Positions 36,055 to 47,189 of a stretch of DNA of 64,000 nt are shown here, in pieces. How positions within the stretch are numbered: the stretch's first letter is position 1; each line of letters begins with the position of its first letter. The notes under the pieces were generated by a model. The model was not told the origin of the DNA and did no database searches. It saw only the letters and a list, made by a program, of their open reading frames with translations. Location: positions 93,770,760 through 93,834,759 of the forward strand of contig OX328125.1 of the NCBI GenBank assembly GCA_946811695.1. The letters are read 5' to 3'. The translations under genes and the position numbers were made by a program. Origin of the DNA: Gonocerus acuteangulatus. Taxonomy: Eukaryota; Arthropoda; Insecta; Hemiptera; Coreidae.

Positions 36055-36195
36055 AATTTGAACCACCGTTATTTTCGGTCTCTAGGGGTTCTGAAACGCG
36101 AAATTTTTTGGTCGGCACTTCCGGATTGTTTCATTGTATCAACCTTATAAGCGGGGTTCCTCCCTATGGGGGAGGGAGGAACCGCGCTAAAACAG
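35690..36195 (+). mobile_element. Microsatellite-bearing Helitron-like repeat, family B, copy 1
   Basis: Order of blocks: TTTTCTCGAAAACGGTTAAAG, then ACCAAATTTCATCAAAATCG, GAGCGAACAGACAAA, a (TA)n tract (36001-36051), GAACCACCGTTATTTTCGGT, and a strong terminal hairpin with GGTTCCTCCC and GGGAGGAACC arms (36155-36183) followed by GCGCTAAAA. Partial copies lie at 38580-38836 and 60050-60186. The layout parallels family A. There is no coding capacity. Confidence 0.7.
36001..36051. repeat. (TA)n microsatellite inside family B repeat
   Basis: About 25 TA units. Confidence 0.97.
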
Positions 36196-37008
36196 AAGGT
36201 TTCAGCGAAGTTAAGCCCCATGTTTTATTACATTTTTTTAAACATGTATTTTCTGTTCTATCATAAAACATGATTCGGACAGTTGGGAATAGAATTTCTA
36301 AGAACATACTTATTGGATAAAGACATTTTTCGTCCTATGTTTATTTTATCTGTTTTATATGACTTAGAATTAATAATATTTTATTTGACTTAATTCTCTT
36401 TAAATAACCACCCACCCGTAGTGAAATTCTATCAAGTTCTAACAGCCTGTAGAGGTCTGCGGTGGACCTAAATGTCGAGGGTAAACCATTGTTTAGCCAC
36501 AAACTACAAACTCGAGATGGCTTAATTCCTACAAGTTTAATCACTAGCAGAACAGACCAAAATTCTACACCCTTTATAGTCCCTCCTACTCATTCTATTA
36601 CAATTTCACAGCAAAAGCACTTTTTCAAGTGTATGTATTTATTTTAGTATTGCTATTTTATCATATGACTACCGAAGGGCTTCAGTCTAGAAACAACGGT
36701 CAAATTTACTTCTAAAAAATAATAATTTTCTAATTTTTATATTATTTATAAATCCATTTTTAATGTCCGCAAATATAGTATAGTTGCAGTACAAAATAGT
36801 GAATATAAATTTATGAATACACGAACTTTACCTGACCATGGCCGACTCTATACTTGTTAAAGCAGAAATCTCTAATACTTAAAAAAAACTGATTTTGCAA
36901 GGTTGAACTGATATAAAAAGGGAGTTTTTAATTGTACGTTATTATTAAATAATCTAATTTATAATGCGATCCAAATATGGGGGATAAGAAATCAAAGAAC
37001 AGTTGGGA
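36196..37008. other. Unassigned AT-rich DNA
   Basis: Short frames at 36341-36647 on both strands have no domain. Nothing else is seen. Confidence 0.35.
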
Positions 37009-37292
37009 TTCAACCAAAATTTCGGTAAAATCTATATTTTTAATGTTTCGGCATACTCTTTGGCATGCCTTCTTCAGCAATGAATGTCCAGAGGATGGAT
37101 GAAGACCAAATATACCAGATAGCTGACCATGAGGAATATATGTATCTAATATGTTCTCATGGCCGCCTAACTGTTATCTTTGGTCTTGCGCTATTCCCTA
37201 GGCATTCATTGCTGGAGAATGCAGCCAAAGATTATGCCGAAACGTTAAAAATATAGGTTTTTCCAAAGATCTGACGTTTAGCCGAATCCCAA
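37009..37292. repeat. Penelope-type stem-loop repeat, inverted pair
   Basis: The left half (minus strand) carries CTGAAGA-A-GGCAT...ATGCC-GAAAC (37045-37077). The right half (plus strand) carries the diverged CTGGAGA...TATGCC-GAAAC (37212-37243). Outer blocks GGGATTCAACCAAAATTTCGG and GACGTTTAGCCGAATCCCAAC are inverted. The 63-codon frame at 37065-37256 only reads through this structure. It is most likely a solo terminal-repeat-like remnant of a retroelement. Confidence 0.65.
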
Positions 37293-38579
37293 CAATTCCT
37301 TGACTTCTTGAACTAATTTATGTTAAAATTAATATATTTACATTCAATTTATTAAATGATTTGATAGTTCCGGATGTTCAGTATTTATAGCTGGTTCAAG
37401 ATGACATTGTTCGGTAATCATTTTAATAAGAAACTCATCTAGAGTTTCTTGAACGCATTCCATCAAACATTACATGACAAGGATCACATGCTTCGTGATA
37501 AGAGTGCATAACTTTTCACTCTTTAAAGTGTTGATCATTTGGAACCATATCCTCGTTTAAGTATTTTTTGAAAATCAAATGCTTCTTTTACTGAAACTTG
37601 GCACAGCTCAGGTTGCAAATTTTTATTTTGCTGAACTATCAGAAATTGTTTTTCTTTTCACAAGAGAGTAAATCTCATGAGATATACGCCTCGTGTATGC
37701 CAAAACTATAGTGAATTTAGATTTCTTGAGAATCACGAATGACACCAATAACTACATCGAATGGGTCAATTTTGGACAAAATATTGAGCTCTTAAAGACA
37801 GCTCAGAGTAACAAGAATTTGCAGTGAGATTACGACTTCAATATCTGTGGTGGATATAAGTAATGACGAATAAAATGACTTACGTGACTTTTATTTTTTT
37901 TTAAATTACGTTGAGGAACCACATAGAATCCAACACAACTGAAGGTGAAACCACCTAATTTGAGGTACACTTGTAGTAACAGATACTTTTGTACTAAGGG
38001 CTTACACCAGTTATCTAACCAATATACAGTCCGACACTTTTAACATGATGGTGAATAATCTATGGTTATCTTTATACCGACGTGTATTACTCATTATTCT
38101 GTGGTTTATTAAGTGTTTTATATTACATAATATAATCACCTAGACGTCAAATCTAGTGGCAAATTAGTTTTCCTCGCCCGAATCAATTTCGTCCCCATAA
38201 ATATCGAATAAATCGAATGATTTAAAACTATTTTGGTATAGAGGAGTATATTGAATGCCCCAAGAGGTGCAGCAATTTCTAGAGGAAATGCAATATGTGA
38301 TTTATTCATGCACATGGTACTGGAGTTTTGCCCATGTGCAGGTGGAATGTGAATTACATAATCCCAGCCGACGTCTAGCGGTCAGTGAGATGAGGTCCTA
38401 ACACGTGAATAGCAGTTCTCTTCAAGGTCTGTATCCGGCCTTTCTCTGCAAATCACATCCACGCAATTTTGCATCTCGAATCGCACTGTCCTATTAAAGT
38501 ACCTTATTCTTCGTTTCGCTTGAAAAAATCCAAACATTTTGTACAAACGTTCGTTCTGGGCCATGCAGTAAGTTTCCGA
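37293..38579. other. Unassigned AT-rich DNA
   Basis: Nothing is recognised. The minus frame at 38382-38699 runs antisense into the family B fragment and has no motif. Confidence 0.4.
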
Positions 38580-38836
38580 GTTTCCAATTTTTCGCACGAA
38601 TTTCACAGATAAAAAATATGTTCCGGTAGACAGATTCTGCTTGTAAACGGACTTGACATTTAAAATCATACAACGTATTTGTGTACCAAATCGTATCAAA
38701 ATCTGATCATTTTTGAGTTTGCTAGAGAGCGAACAGACAAATATTTATACACAAATTCGAACCACCATTTTTTCATGTTCAATGGGTTCGGAAAAGTGAA
38801 ACGCTCCAACCAGAAGGAGGAAAGAAGCGCGCTAAA
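38580..38836 (+). mobile_element. Family B repeat fragment, copy 2
   Basis: GTGTACCAAATCGTATCAAA, GAGCGAACAGACAAATATTT, CGAACCACCATTTTTTC and GCGCGCTAAAA follow the order of the copy at 35690. The (TA)n core is lost and the hairpin is eroded. Confidence 0.6.
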
Positions 38837-39380
38837 AATGAAACATTGTTTTTAAGAACTGCATAATTGAAACTGACGTCTCGTTACGCAGACATTTAAT
38901 TACCAAAACTTGAAATTGAATCACCTACTTTCAAGCAACACAAAATAATATTTATAATACTGCTTCTATGTGGGAATCTATATAAATATTTTAGTTCTGA
39001 TTACGACACAAATAGACAACTAAAACGATTGCCTAGACAGATTTCATACATACTATAGTTACGATTGAGGGCATCAAGCTTGCAACTGGTGAAGCGTGAG
39101 TGCTTGGCGTGCCGCAGACATTCCGGAAATATTCAGAATTATATAACCAATTCACAATACTGAGTCCAAGCTTATAATATATGCAACATATTGTAGTTAA
39201 TTAATCCCATAGTTACAGTTCTCACTTGTCTTTATTATATAAATAATTTTCCTGACTTCCGAAGAAAACAAAATCCTTGAAATATAACACCTAAAAAAGA
39301 GTATTATAATGAGTACATCGGGATTTTTTTTAAATTCAAATAACTTTTGGTTTATTTTTTTGTGGCAAACTCAAAGTAAT

Positions 39381-39452
<72 letters not shown>
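39381..39452. repeat. (TA)n microsatellite
   Basis: A long TA tract directly left of the palindrome at 39451. Confidence 0.95.
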
Positions 39453-39454
<2 letters not shown>

Positions 39455-39494
39455 TCAGCACTTTATGAAAATTCTGCTATTTTATGAACATTGA

Positions 39495-39554
<60 letters not shown>

Positions 39555-39598
39555 TCAATGTTCATAAAATAGCAGAATTTTCATAAAGTGCTGACTTA
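39451..39598. repeat. Perfect hairpin with (TA)n loop
   Basis: TAAGTCAGCACTTTATGAAA and the following bases to about 39500 are matched exactly by the reverse complement ending CTGACTTA at 39598. The centre is a second (TA)n tract (39501-39546). The structure is fully self-complementary, so it could extrude as a cruciform or be a short MITE-like palindrome. Confidence 0.9.
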
Positions 39599-40590
39599 CT
39601 CTTTTGTACATTTAATTATTTTTACATGCTACTTACACTCACTCCAAATGAGGAAGGTCGAGTGTGATGGGGTTTGGCGCTTGATTCTGCGGAATCGGTT
39701 GAGCATGCCAAGTGGAGATCATCAAAGACTGAGGCGGCAAACATCAAAGACTGGTGTTATTTAAATTGATTATCGTATTACTTCGTATATGATATCTATC
39801 ACTCAGCATTTACCCGCGAACGTATTGGCACAATATTGTTTGACCCACAATACGTCAAAGTTTGCTCATCCCTGCTTTACGCTTACCTCCTGATCAATAT
39901 CTCGGACGATACAGATCTATCTCCTCCTTTTGCGGCATAGATATTTCAAGAATGACATTTAACATTATCCACTTATATTGATCAGGAGTGGTGCCAAAAT
40001 TGTAGAATATTTGGTAATAAGATTTATTATAGTTAACCTTCCAACTGTTGCGCCAGTTATTCCGTCTCTCCTTGCCTTTATTCGAACCGAGCAGAAGGAA
40101 GTTAAGATTGTTATCCCGAAACTCATTACTGTCCTGATTGAAGCTGATTATGTTGGGAGTCATGGAGAAAAGGAAAGTAGCCATCCGAGTACAGCACTGC
40201 TTCCTGTGTAATCTCTGAGCAAATAGACAGCAGATAGGTCCGCAGTGAGTTCTTCAAGGAGATTGCTAGGATACCCCAATCATCCGCTACATGTCCTTGG
40301 AGGACCGTGTTTTCTGGTGTCCTAGCTTCGACTGTGAGCTCCCATCGTGACCTGCCGTGCGTGCGTGCTAACGGACCTATACGGACGTACAACAAGAGGA
40401 GTAGGTAAACGCTGTTCCGCTATAACATGTTTTCAAGGAAATTAATGTTTTACGTCGATTAAGCAGCAAAACAGTTTGCTAGCCTTTCAGAGAACCTCTT
40501 TCAATAAATTTATTGCTTCAGTAAAATTTTCTGCACTTGCAACAATCGTTCGAAGCATATCTACAGACCCAACTACAGATAACCGATATT
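39599..40590. other. Unassigned DNA
   Basis: A minus-strand 96-codon frame (39894-40184), with its upstream neighbour at 40126-40395, has better composition than its flanks and might be a decayed transposon coding region. I could not match it to a family. Confidence 0.3.
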
Positions 40591-40594
40591 TATA

Positions 40595-40745
40595 GGGTCT
40601 CCCTGTGGTCTAGTGGCTAACGCCTATACGGGATTTGTGTCGGTTCGGGGCCCACCTGCAGCAGGGATTAGTCTCATTTCAGGGTTCGTAGTGAGAATTC
40701 CCTGCTGCGCCATAGAGGTTTAGTAAGGGTCGGTGTGCCGTAAAA
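40595..40745 (+). mobile_element. SINE family S1 copy
   Basis: GGGTCTCCCTGTGGTCTAGT, then GGCTAACGCC gives a tRNA-Glu-like head with A box. CGGTTCGGGGCCC is a decayed B box. The body CTGCAGCAGGGATTAGTCTC and a tail GTGCCGTAAAA follow. The poly(A) is short, which suggests age. Confidence 0.85.
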
Positions 40746-40756
40746 CTACGATAATA

Positions 40757-41020
40757 ATAAATGTGACAGCAGGTCAAATTCAAATAAAAACACTCACTTT
40801 CTACACTACTTCTTTTTCATGCTTTACATGTTTCGCGTTCCTATGACGTCTCTTCAGGAGCTCTTAAATACAGCCTACACCACCAAGAACCTTCCACAGG
40901 TAGGACCACGTCTGATGTAGAGCATAATAAAGGAGTAGTACAGAAAGTGAGTTTTTGTTTGAATTTGACCTTCTGCCACATATAAATATATTAGAAAAGT
41001 AGGCCCACCATCTTATAACA
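40757..41020. repeat. Imperfect copy of the 2.2-kb hairpin element
   Basis: GACAGCAGGTCAAATTCAAA, CATGCTTTACATGTTTCGCG, CTTCAGGAGC and AAGAACCTTCCACAGGTAGG are followed by an inverted arm GTAGAGCATAATAAAGGAGT, then GAATTTGACCTTCTGCCACA. It is shorter than the 2091-2566 element and has lost much of one arm. A CTGAAGA...GAAAC stem-loop is at 40830-40857 (minus). Confidence 0.75.
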
Positions 41021-41119
41021 AAAATAAAGATTCTACAACTCTCGAAACTTATTTTAATTAGATTCACAACATACCGAAATAACTGACTAAAGTAAAAAAT
41101 GTTATATACACGTTAACAT

Positions 41120-41120
<1 letters not shown>

Positions 41121-41153
<33 letters not shown>
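41121..41153. repeat. (TA)n microsatellite
   Basis: Pure TA tract, immediately left of the Penelope-like 3' region. Confidence 0.95.
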
Positions 41154-41157
<4 letters not shown>

Positions 41158-41224
41158 TTTGAGGTTTCTTCGCTGGGGAGAATTATTTGTGTTTGTACGG
41201 CATTCTCTAGCGGTCGATTTATTT

Positions 41225-41700
41225 CCGTGATATTTCGCAGAAATCACATTCTGCTTCTTCAGACGGTCCATGTTTTTAATTTTTTTTTTTTTTATACTTG
41301 TTATTTTATAATGACTTATTTTCGATTGATTATTTTTGACATATGGCACCTTTTAGATGTACATTCTTGTATCGAAGCCTGTCGACACTGCGTAGAGCCG
41401 ATGGAACTGCTTTGAGACTGTTCTTCGTCTTCCTCCTTTACACTTGCTTGTCTTTTCCCGTCCGATCTTCCTTCAATAGTTCTGAGAACGGGTTTCCATG
41501 TAGGGTGTAGGATGGCACCTTCATCTCGGTTCAGAGTCTCAGGTTGCTTGAATATTTCGACGGCCTCTCTGACTAGCCTTCTTTGAAGATTGTCTTCTTT
41601 GACTTCGACTCTGGCTTCGTCAAAAAGCATTTGCCCGGGACATTCTTCACCATGTCTTGCTACGGCAGACGTTTTTGTGCGTCTCAGACGGTAGACAGCG
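41225..41700 (-). pseudogene. Penelope-like element remnant: end of GIY-YIG endonuclease region plus 3' stem-loop
   Basis: On the minus strand the coding similarity reads RRTKTSAVARHGEEC, then LQRRLVREAVEIFKQPETLN, RDEGAILHPTWKPVLR. This pattern (A.H, RR..REA.EI.K....NRDEG, W.PVL) is typical of the C-terminal part of the GIY-YIG endonuclease of Penelope-like retroelements. The open frame runs 41630 to 41316, with in-frame similarity upstream to about 41700, where a (TA)n tract cuts it off. Downstream lies the stem-loop CTGAAGA-A-GCAGAA...TTCTGC-GAAAT (41232-41262). The reverse transcriptase is absent. A homologous copy lies at 47190-47500. Confidence 0.75.
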
Positions 41701-41742
41701 CAAGTTGGCCTATGATATATGTATATATCTCATATACATAAG

Positions 41743-41746
<4 letters not shown>

Positions 41747-41792
<46 letters not shown>

Positions 41793-41885
41793 CGGGCTTA
41801 TTCTCCAAATACGATCAATGAAGATTTGAAGACATTTTTAAATGAGTCCTTCATGAGTGCAACCTTTCCTAATAATTTCCTAATA
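41747..41885 (+). mobile_element. Family A Helitron-like repeat fragment with (TA)n
   Basis: A TA tract (41747-41789) is followed by ACGATCAATGAAGATTTGAA and TGAGTGCAACCT, as in the right part of the 32130 copy. The terminal hairpin is lost. Confidence 0.55.
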
Positions 41886-42487
41886 ATTCCTTCTGGATAC
41901 TACTAAGATTATGCGTATTATGCAATTGATTTCAAGAAACCAAATTTATATCTAAATAAGGTGCCAATTTGCACCAATTGATTCCTATCACGTACAGATT
42001 GTTTCCAACAAGTAAGTATCTTGCCTTTCAGAAGGCAGAATTAATTATATGTTTGAATGGAATCAATCGGCATTCAGTGTGATAAAGTGACTGACACCGC
42101 GAGTAATAAATTATTTCTGTTTTGCTTAGAAGTAATAAATGTCTATGAATAAACTACTTCTAATTTCCAACAAGCAGCTCATATTCTGCTAGTTATACCT
42201 TCCATTCACCTTGGTAGATACCATTCATAGGCCTTCTCATGTCAAAGTCGTGACCACATCAGCAGGGGAGATCGCCAGTATAATACTGAATAAGATAGAG
42301 TATACATATATATGGAGAGAAGGTAGATAGGTATCGTGTCGTTAAAGGGCAGGCCAAGGATACCTTTGCTTCCGAAGGAAATGTACAGAACGGGTTAATG
42401 TAAACTACATGGCTACTTGTACATGTATGTACATACGAGGATCAGTAAGAAAAAAGTATGATGGCGGTGAAAATTAAATTTCTTTTT
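41886..42487. other. Unassigned AT-rich DNA
   Basis: Nothing is recognised. Confidence 0.4.
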
Positions 42488-42669
42488 CCCTGTGGTCGAG
42501 AGGCTAACGCCTTAGGATCTCATGTGGGAGATGCAGGCTCGCGACTCATCTGCAGCAGGTTGAGTTCTGTCAACCATGTACCCGCTGAAACCTGGATGTT
42601 TAGAAAGGGTGGAAACCTATAGAAAGCCCGGTACTTATTGCCTAGCTGTCGAAGCGCCATAAAAAAAAA
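42488..42669 (+). mobile_element. SINE family S1 copy
   Basis: The head CCCTGTGGTCGAGAGGCTAA, then CGCCTTAGGAT carries an A box. The decayed B-box region GCAGGCTCGCGACTCATCTG is followed by GCAGCAGG and a tail GTCGAAGCGCCATAAAAAAA. It abuts the LINE fragment that follows. Confidence 0.8.
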
Positions 42670-42683
42670 GAAAAGAATAATAA

Positions 42684-42984
42684 AAATAAAGGACGGACCA
42701 GAACTATGGGGAACTGCAATACCATCGAACATTAGACGCTTTCAAACCTTCCAATTTATAGTTCTCCGAATTATAGTCAATGCTCAATTTTGTATAACCA
42801 ATAAAAATCTTCTTAAAGGCCTCAACATTCTCTAATACAGGATCTTATCCCCATCCGATTTGCAAAATTCCATCACAAATTATCCCTAAACCCTAATCCT
42901 GCTGTCCAGTCACTGTCCACTCCCAACCATCCCTATTCCCCAGCAGGACGGTTGAGCAGGATGTGGCCCCGCGATCTGTTTTAA
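42684..42984 (+). pseudogene. Jockey-like LINE: reverse transcriptase C-terminus
   Basis: The frame gives ELWGTAIPSNIRRFQTFQ, IVLRIIVNAQFCITNKNLL and LNIL. It matches the conserved end of jockey-group ORF2 (QLWG.A..SNI...Q.FQ...LR.I.NAP....N..L..DL.I). After a stop near 42836 the similarity continues in another frame: LIQDLIPIRFAKFHHKL, NPNPAVQSL and RLSRMWPRDLF, ending at 42984. The RT catalytic core and endonuclease are missing. It is a 5'-truncated copy with one frameshift. Confidence 0.82.
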
Positions 42985-43155
42985 GGGAGTGATAACGCAG
43001 GTTATCCTCACCCCACAAGCCCCTAGTGTCTGCAGTTCTCTCGTCCCTTTTCCAGCTCCAGTACTTCCTACTGCTGCTGGTTGAGGAATGGGGTACGGCT
43101 GTCCCTAGTCATCTCGCTTACCCGAGGAGACGGTGGGGGGGGGGGGGGGCAGCTG
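42985..43155 (+). mobile_element. LINE 3' UTR
   Basis: GC-rich sequence ending GGGGTACGGCTGTCCCTAGT, then CATCTCGCTTACCCGAGGAG. The same end is present at 61013-61147, which confirms it as part of a repeated 3' end. A G run (43136-43150) follows. Confidence 0.7.
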
Positions 43156-44686
43156 GTGCAGACGCTCGTTATTTTCATTTGTCATGTAAGCACATTACAA
43201 AATGTAATTATTTTACAGAATGAATTAATCTCATTAAATGGATAAATTAATAAAAAAAGTTAAGAAAAAATAAAGGAAGAAATATTAATGAAATGACTTC
43301 GACTAACAGAATCTGTGACAAAAACTATTTTCCTACAATAATTATTTAATATTTACTTTCCATGTAATAACTCAGCATATTAATCTAAGAAAAATGAACG
43401 TTAGATTTTTCTCTTCAAAATGGCTCTTCCGAAACACTATTTAATATTACCTACTTTTTGTCAAATAAAAAGTGTGCGAAGGTGTTAAACCGCGTTCACA
43501 TTTCAACACTTCATGAGCAATGCAGTATTGTATAAGCAATGGCATATTTCACACAAAAGGTATTACATTTAGTATCTTTTTCGAGCGCTGCTCAACAGGA
43601 ATCTCATTATAAAAACAGCCGTAACTTACATCTCTTGATCCTTGATGTTTTCTTGTGATGATAATAAAAGGAAGTAAACGAGAAAACTTTGTTCGCCTCA
43701 GTATAACAAATATCGAATTGTCATTGTCAATTTTTCAAAAACCATAAAAAAAGGATGTATTGAGTTTAAACCCGACCAGACTATTCGGAAAGGGCCCAAG
43801 GACAACGACAGATTACCCGCTTTCACAAAGGCGAAATTCTAGGGTATGCCACCGCAAAACAGGCAACACCCACTACAATTGCATTCCAGCCACTCAATAC
43901 TAGGTATCTTACAAGCAGTATGGCTTCACAGGCCTTTATTCTCTTTAGCTCATAAAATAGGCTGCATATGAACAAAACGTTTTGACTTCTTATCACATGA
44001 GGACAGACTTCTTATGGCATGAGGCGAAGTGGTTTTTCACACACCAATTCTCAACCCAATAGTATCTGAAATTTGATATTTCTTCAATTGTTACAGATTC
44101 TAGGTCACTATTTGGATAATATTTAAAACAATCTATTTTTATAAATTGATTACCTCTTCATTAGTTTTTAATTCCCGATTTAAGCAATTTAGCTATTCTA
44201 TTTATATATTTATTTATGTAAATCAAATGAATGGATACATTTTGGTTGTTAGTAATTATTTAAAATAAATAATTATTCAACTCAATATATTATCAAAATG
44301 TAAACGTAACACTTGTTTACGTCTACATTTCGGTCATATATATTAACTTGAATAATTTATTAATGCTTCCTTATTATTATAATAACTTTCAAATATAATT
44401 ATAATTAATACGCATAAATGGTCCAGTTTTTCACTTTGCATTCATTTTCTTTTTAGGCTTCATATTTAGTTTCATAGTTTTTTACAACTATGTTTTGAAA
44501 GCGCACTCTAGAGTAAGAAAATACGCACTTTTTTTCGTGGAGACTAAAACAATTCATTTATTTTTTTTTTTTCGTTCAATTTTATTTCTGAAAATGCAAC
44601 ATCACCAAAACTATTAAAAATAAAAACAGTTATTAATACTCCACAATAAACCAATTTATGTATGTATATGAATTTGTGTGTGTAAG

Positions 44687-44689
<3 letters not shown>
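43156..44689. other. Unassigned AT-rich DNA
   Basis: No gene or element is recognised. Confidence 0.4.
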
Positions 44690-44744
<55 letters not shown>

Positions 44745-44747
<3 letters not shown>

Positions 44748-45522
44748 GGTGCTTCAAAAAAATGTATACACACTTTGAACTTCCATAGAAAATTTATTTA
44801 CCGTTCTACAAAGTTAAATTTCAAGAAATTAGAAAGCTGAAAGTCCAATAAAAATGAAACATAAATAACAAATGTTAAAACTGTTCAAATTGGTGACCTA
44901 CTGCATCAATACAATTCTGAGTAAGAGTCACCACTGATTCTGTACATCGTATCAAAACGTCCAATGAGATTTCTCTACACACGGCTTGAATCTCATTCCA
45001 AAGAATGTCTAGGTTACGTGGTTTACGTTTGTACACCTCATTTTTTACTGTGCCCCATAAGAAGAAATACAGTGGTGTAAGGTCTGGGGAGCGTGCTGGA
45101 AACTCGATTGGCCCCCTGCGTCCTATCCACTGGCCCGGCAAATGCCGTTGATGACTCATCACTTGTAGCTGTTCGAGGTCGACCGAATGACCTTTATGCA
45201 CATCACACACTGTTCCATGAACTTCGAATTTGTCTCGTATGCGTGTAATTGTTAATCTTGAAGGTGGTTCTGTATCATACTCCCTTCTCCACTGTCTTTG
45301 AACTTCATTTACATTCTCAAGCTTCCAGTACCACTTAATAACCTGCTTACGTTCTTCAAAACTCAAACGTACGTCCGCCATGTTGATATTACAACTTCCA
45401 ACTGACAATATAACATAGAGGGACGATTATGCTGCCACCTGGCGAAGAAATATAACATTAGCCTTGTAGAGTGGGAAAACTACGATAGTTTAAAGTGTGT
45501 ATACATTTTTTTGAAGCACCCA

Positions 45523-45523
<1 letters not shown>
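44745..45523 (-). mobile_element. Internally deleted Tc1/mariner-superfamily element
   Basis: Terminal inverted repeats of about 32 bp start CAGGGTGCTTCAAAAAAATG on the left. The right end is its complement with one mismatch near the tip (CTGGGTGCTTC). The target is TA. The element contains one shortened transposase frame on the minus strand (44875-45408). Both ends are retained, so it could in principle be moved in trans. Confidence 0.88.
44875..45408 (-). pseudogene. Deleted transposase with N-terminal HTH (DUF4817-like) and C-terminal catalytic part
   Basis: The frame is 177 codons, about half the usual length of roughly 340. Residues 1-75 (FEERKQVIKWYWKLENVNEVQRQ and on, RLTITRIRDKF) look like the helix-turn-helix of arthropod transposases annotated as DUF4817. 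The match then jumps at about residue 75 (KGHSVDLEQLQ) to the C-terminal part WIGRRGPIEFPARSPDLTPL, YFFLWGTVKNEVY. The middle, with the first catalytic acids, is deleted. The usual DFFLWG has become YFFLWG, so the last catalytic Asp is also lost. Inactive. Confidence 0.85.
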
Positions 45524-45560
<37 letters not shown>

Positions 45561-45567
<7 letters not shown>

Positions 45568-46922
45568 ACACATCTAATAACATTGTAGTAGCAATACTCG
45601 GCATTTTACTGCTTCAAACAAGCTTAATGACTCACACGAAGTCTGCCTTCTTTCAATTGAATGAGGTCTCTGCATTACCTCATTATCTTTATAATATCAG
45701 CTAATCTTTAAGATAAATGCAATGATAATTTAACTAAAGGGCTGAATAAATAATTATCGCCATGACATACGATATTGTACATCAATTCTTAATTAGAGTA
45801 ATGTTATGTATACGAGGAGGGCTCTGTATTTCGCGTTATAAATCCAGGTGTCTCAAAAGTAACAAATATAAACTTACTGAACGTGAAAAAAGCACTTATT
45901 TATCATCAAAACGCCGGGTAAGCTGCGGTCAAGGTGAGAACAACACAAATAGTAGAGTCAAGACAATCAATTTATAACAACAGCTGATAAACATGACAGA
46001 TGGACTATTACTTCAAGTCAATAATTGGAAAATTAATTATTGAAACAGTAATAGATAACAAACTATCAAAACCGATAGGAAATATAATCATAGGAGAGTG
46101 GATGCCCTCATAAATCTGATACCCCGTGAAAAATTGAAGGGATTGAAAATGACAGCGATAAAACGCTGAATAATAAATGGTGAAGAATTGTCAGATAACA
46201 TGATAATAAATCTGCAGATGAAATGGGAAAACCGCTGATTTCACTTTAAGGATATACGAGATGAGATGCAACTGCGGAATTAATGTAAAATACCTTTGAG
46301 CCAGGTTAATAGTTTACAAAACAATTACCAGCAAACAAGGCCAAATTAACATATCCTATTACAAATTTAATAAACATTTAATGAATAAACAACATTTAAT
46401 AAATAAATAGTTATGTCCAAGTGTCTGATTGCAATATTTGGCGACAGCTTTCTTAGAACCAAGTGTATAAGCTATCAGTTGGTTTTATGTGGATTTTTAT
46501 GAATACATTTATTTTTGAGATCTCGAATTTTATGACAAATATAATAAAATGTTTGGTCATTTTTTTTATTAAACCATGTTCAATATTTCCTGTTTATTAT
46601 AGAAAATAGAAAGTATTCCTCATAAAAATGAGAAGTGATATTATATCCTCAATTTTCTTCATATCAATTGCTAGTCGCCCAGCTAGTTAAACGAATATTG
46701 TTATTATTGTGGTTTTTCAGATTAAAAAAAAAACAAAAAAAAAACTAAAAAAACACAAAAATATCAGAGTCATATAAATTATGGGATATATAAAGATCAA
46801 ATGTCAAATTCAACGGGTAATATTGTCAAACTGTTACACACAAAAGATTGCGATGCTCAATATCGCATATATATACCTACTTCGGGTTTTCATTTTATGC
46901 TGATAAATGTCAAAGCTTTAGA

Positions 46923-46963
<41 letters not shown>

Positions 46964-47189
46964 CCCTTTGGTCTCCGGATTCATAAAATTCATTCAATTT
47001 GGGGAGTATTTTTTTTTTGTTAACGTTATATTTCGGGAGAACGAATCCTGCTTTCAAAAACCAAGAGTTTAATAACTTTTTATAATTGTACAAGAAACTC
47101 TTGGTAATAGATTTTTATACTTAGTTGAACATATGGACGCCTTACTGTATACGCGCCTGTCGACTGTGTTTGGATTCAATAACCGTATT
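45561..47189. other. Unassigned AT-rich DNA with poly(A) tract
   Basis: A 36-bp A run lies at about 46925-46960. No gene is seen, and frames across the A run are artefacts. Confidence 0.4.

Larger units (their letters stand above)
44690..45560. repeat. (TA)n microsatellite split by a transposon
   Basis: TA tracts at 44690-44744 and 45524-45560 were one tract before the 779-bp element inserted at a TA. Confidence 0.85.

Noticed and set aside
37045..37077. Call as a functional hammerhead ribozyme
   Set aside because: The core-like CTGAAGA...GAAAC is present, but there is an extra unpaired base before stem II and no convincing stem III with a cleavage triplet. Kept only as a finding to test.
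39894..40184. Minus-strand 96-codon frame as a piggyBac-like transposase
   Set aside because: A vague resemblance in a few residues only. There is no catalytic motif, no TTAA-bounded ends and no homologous copy in the window.
44658..44840. Open frames rich in Ile-Tyr repeats (also at 11983, 32224, 35887, 39309, 41119, 45495)
   Set aside because: These are translated (TA)n microsatellites.
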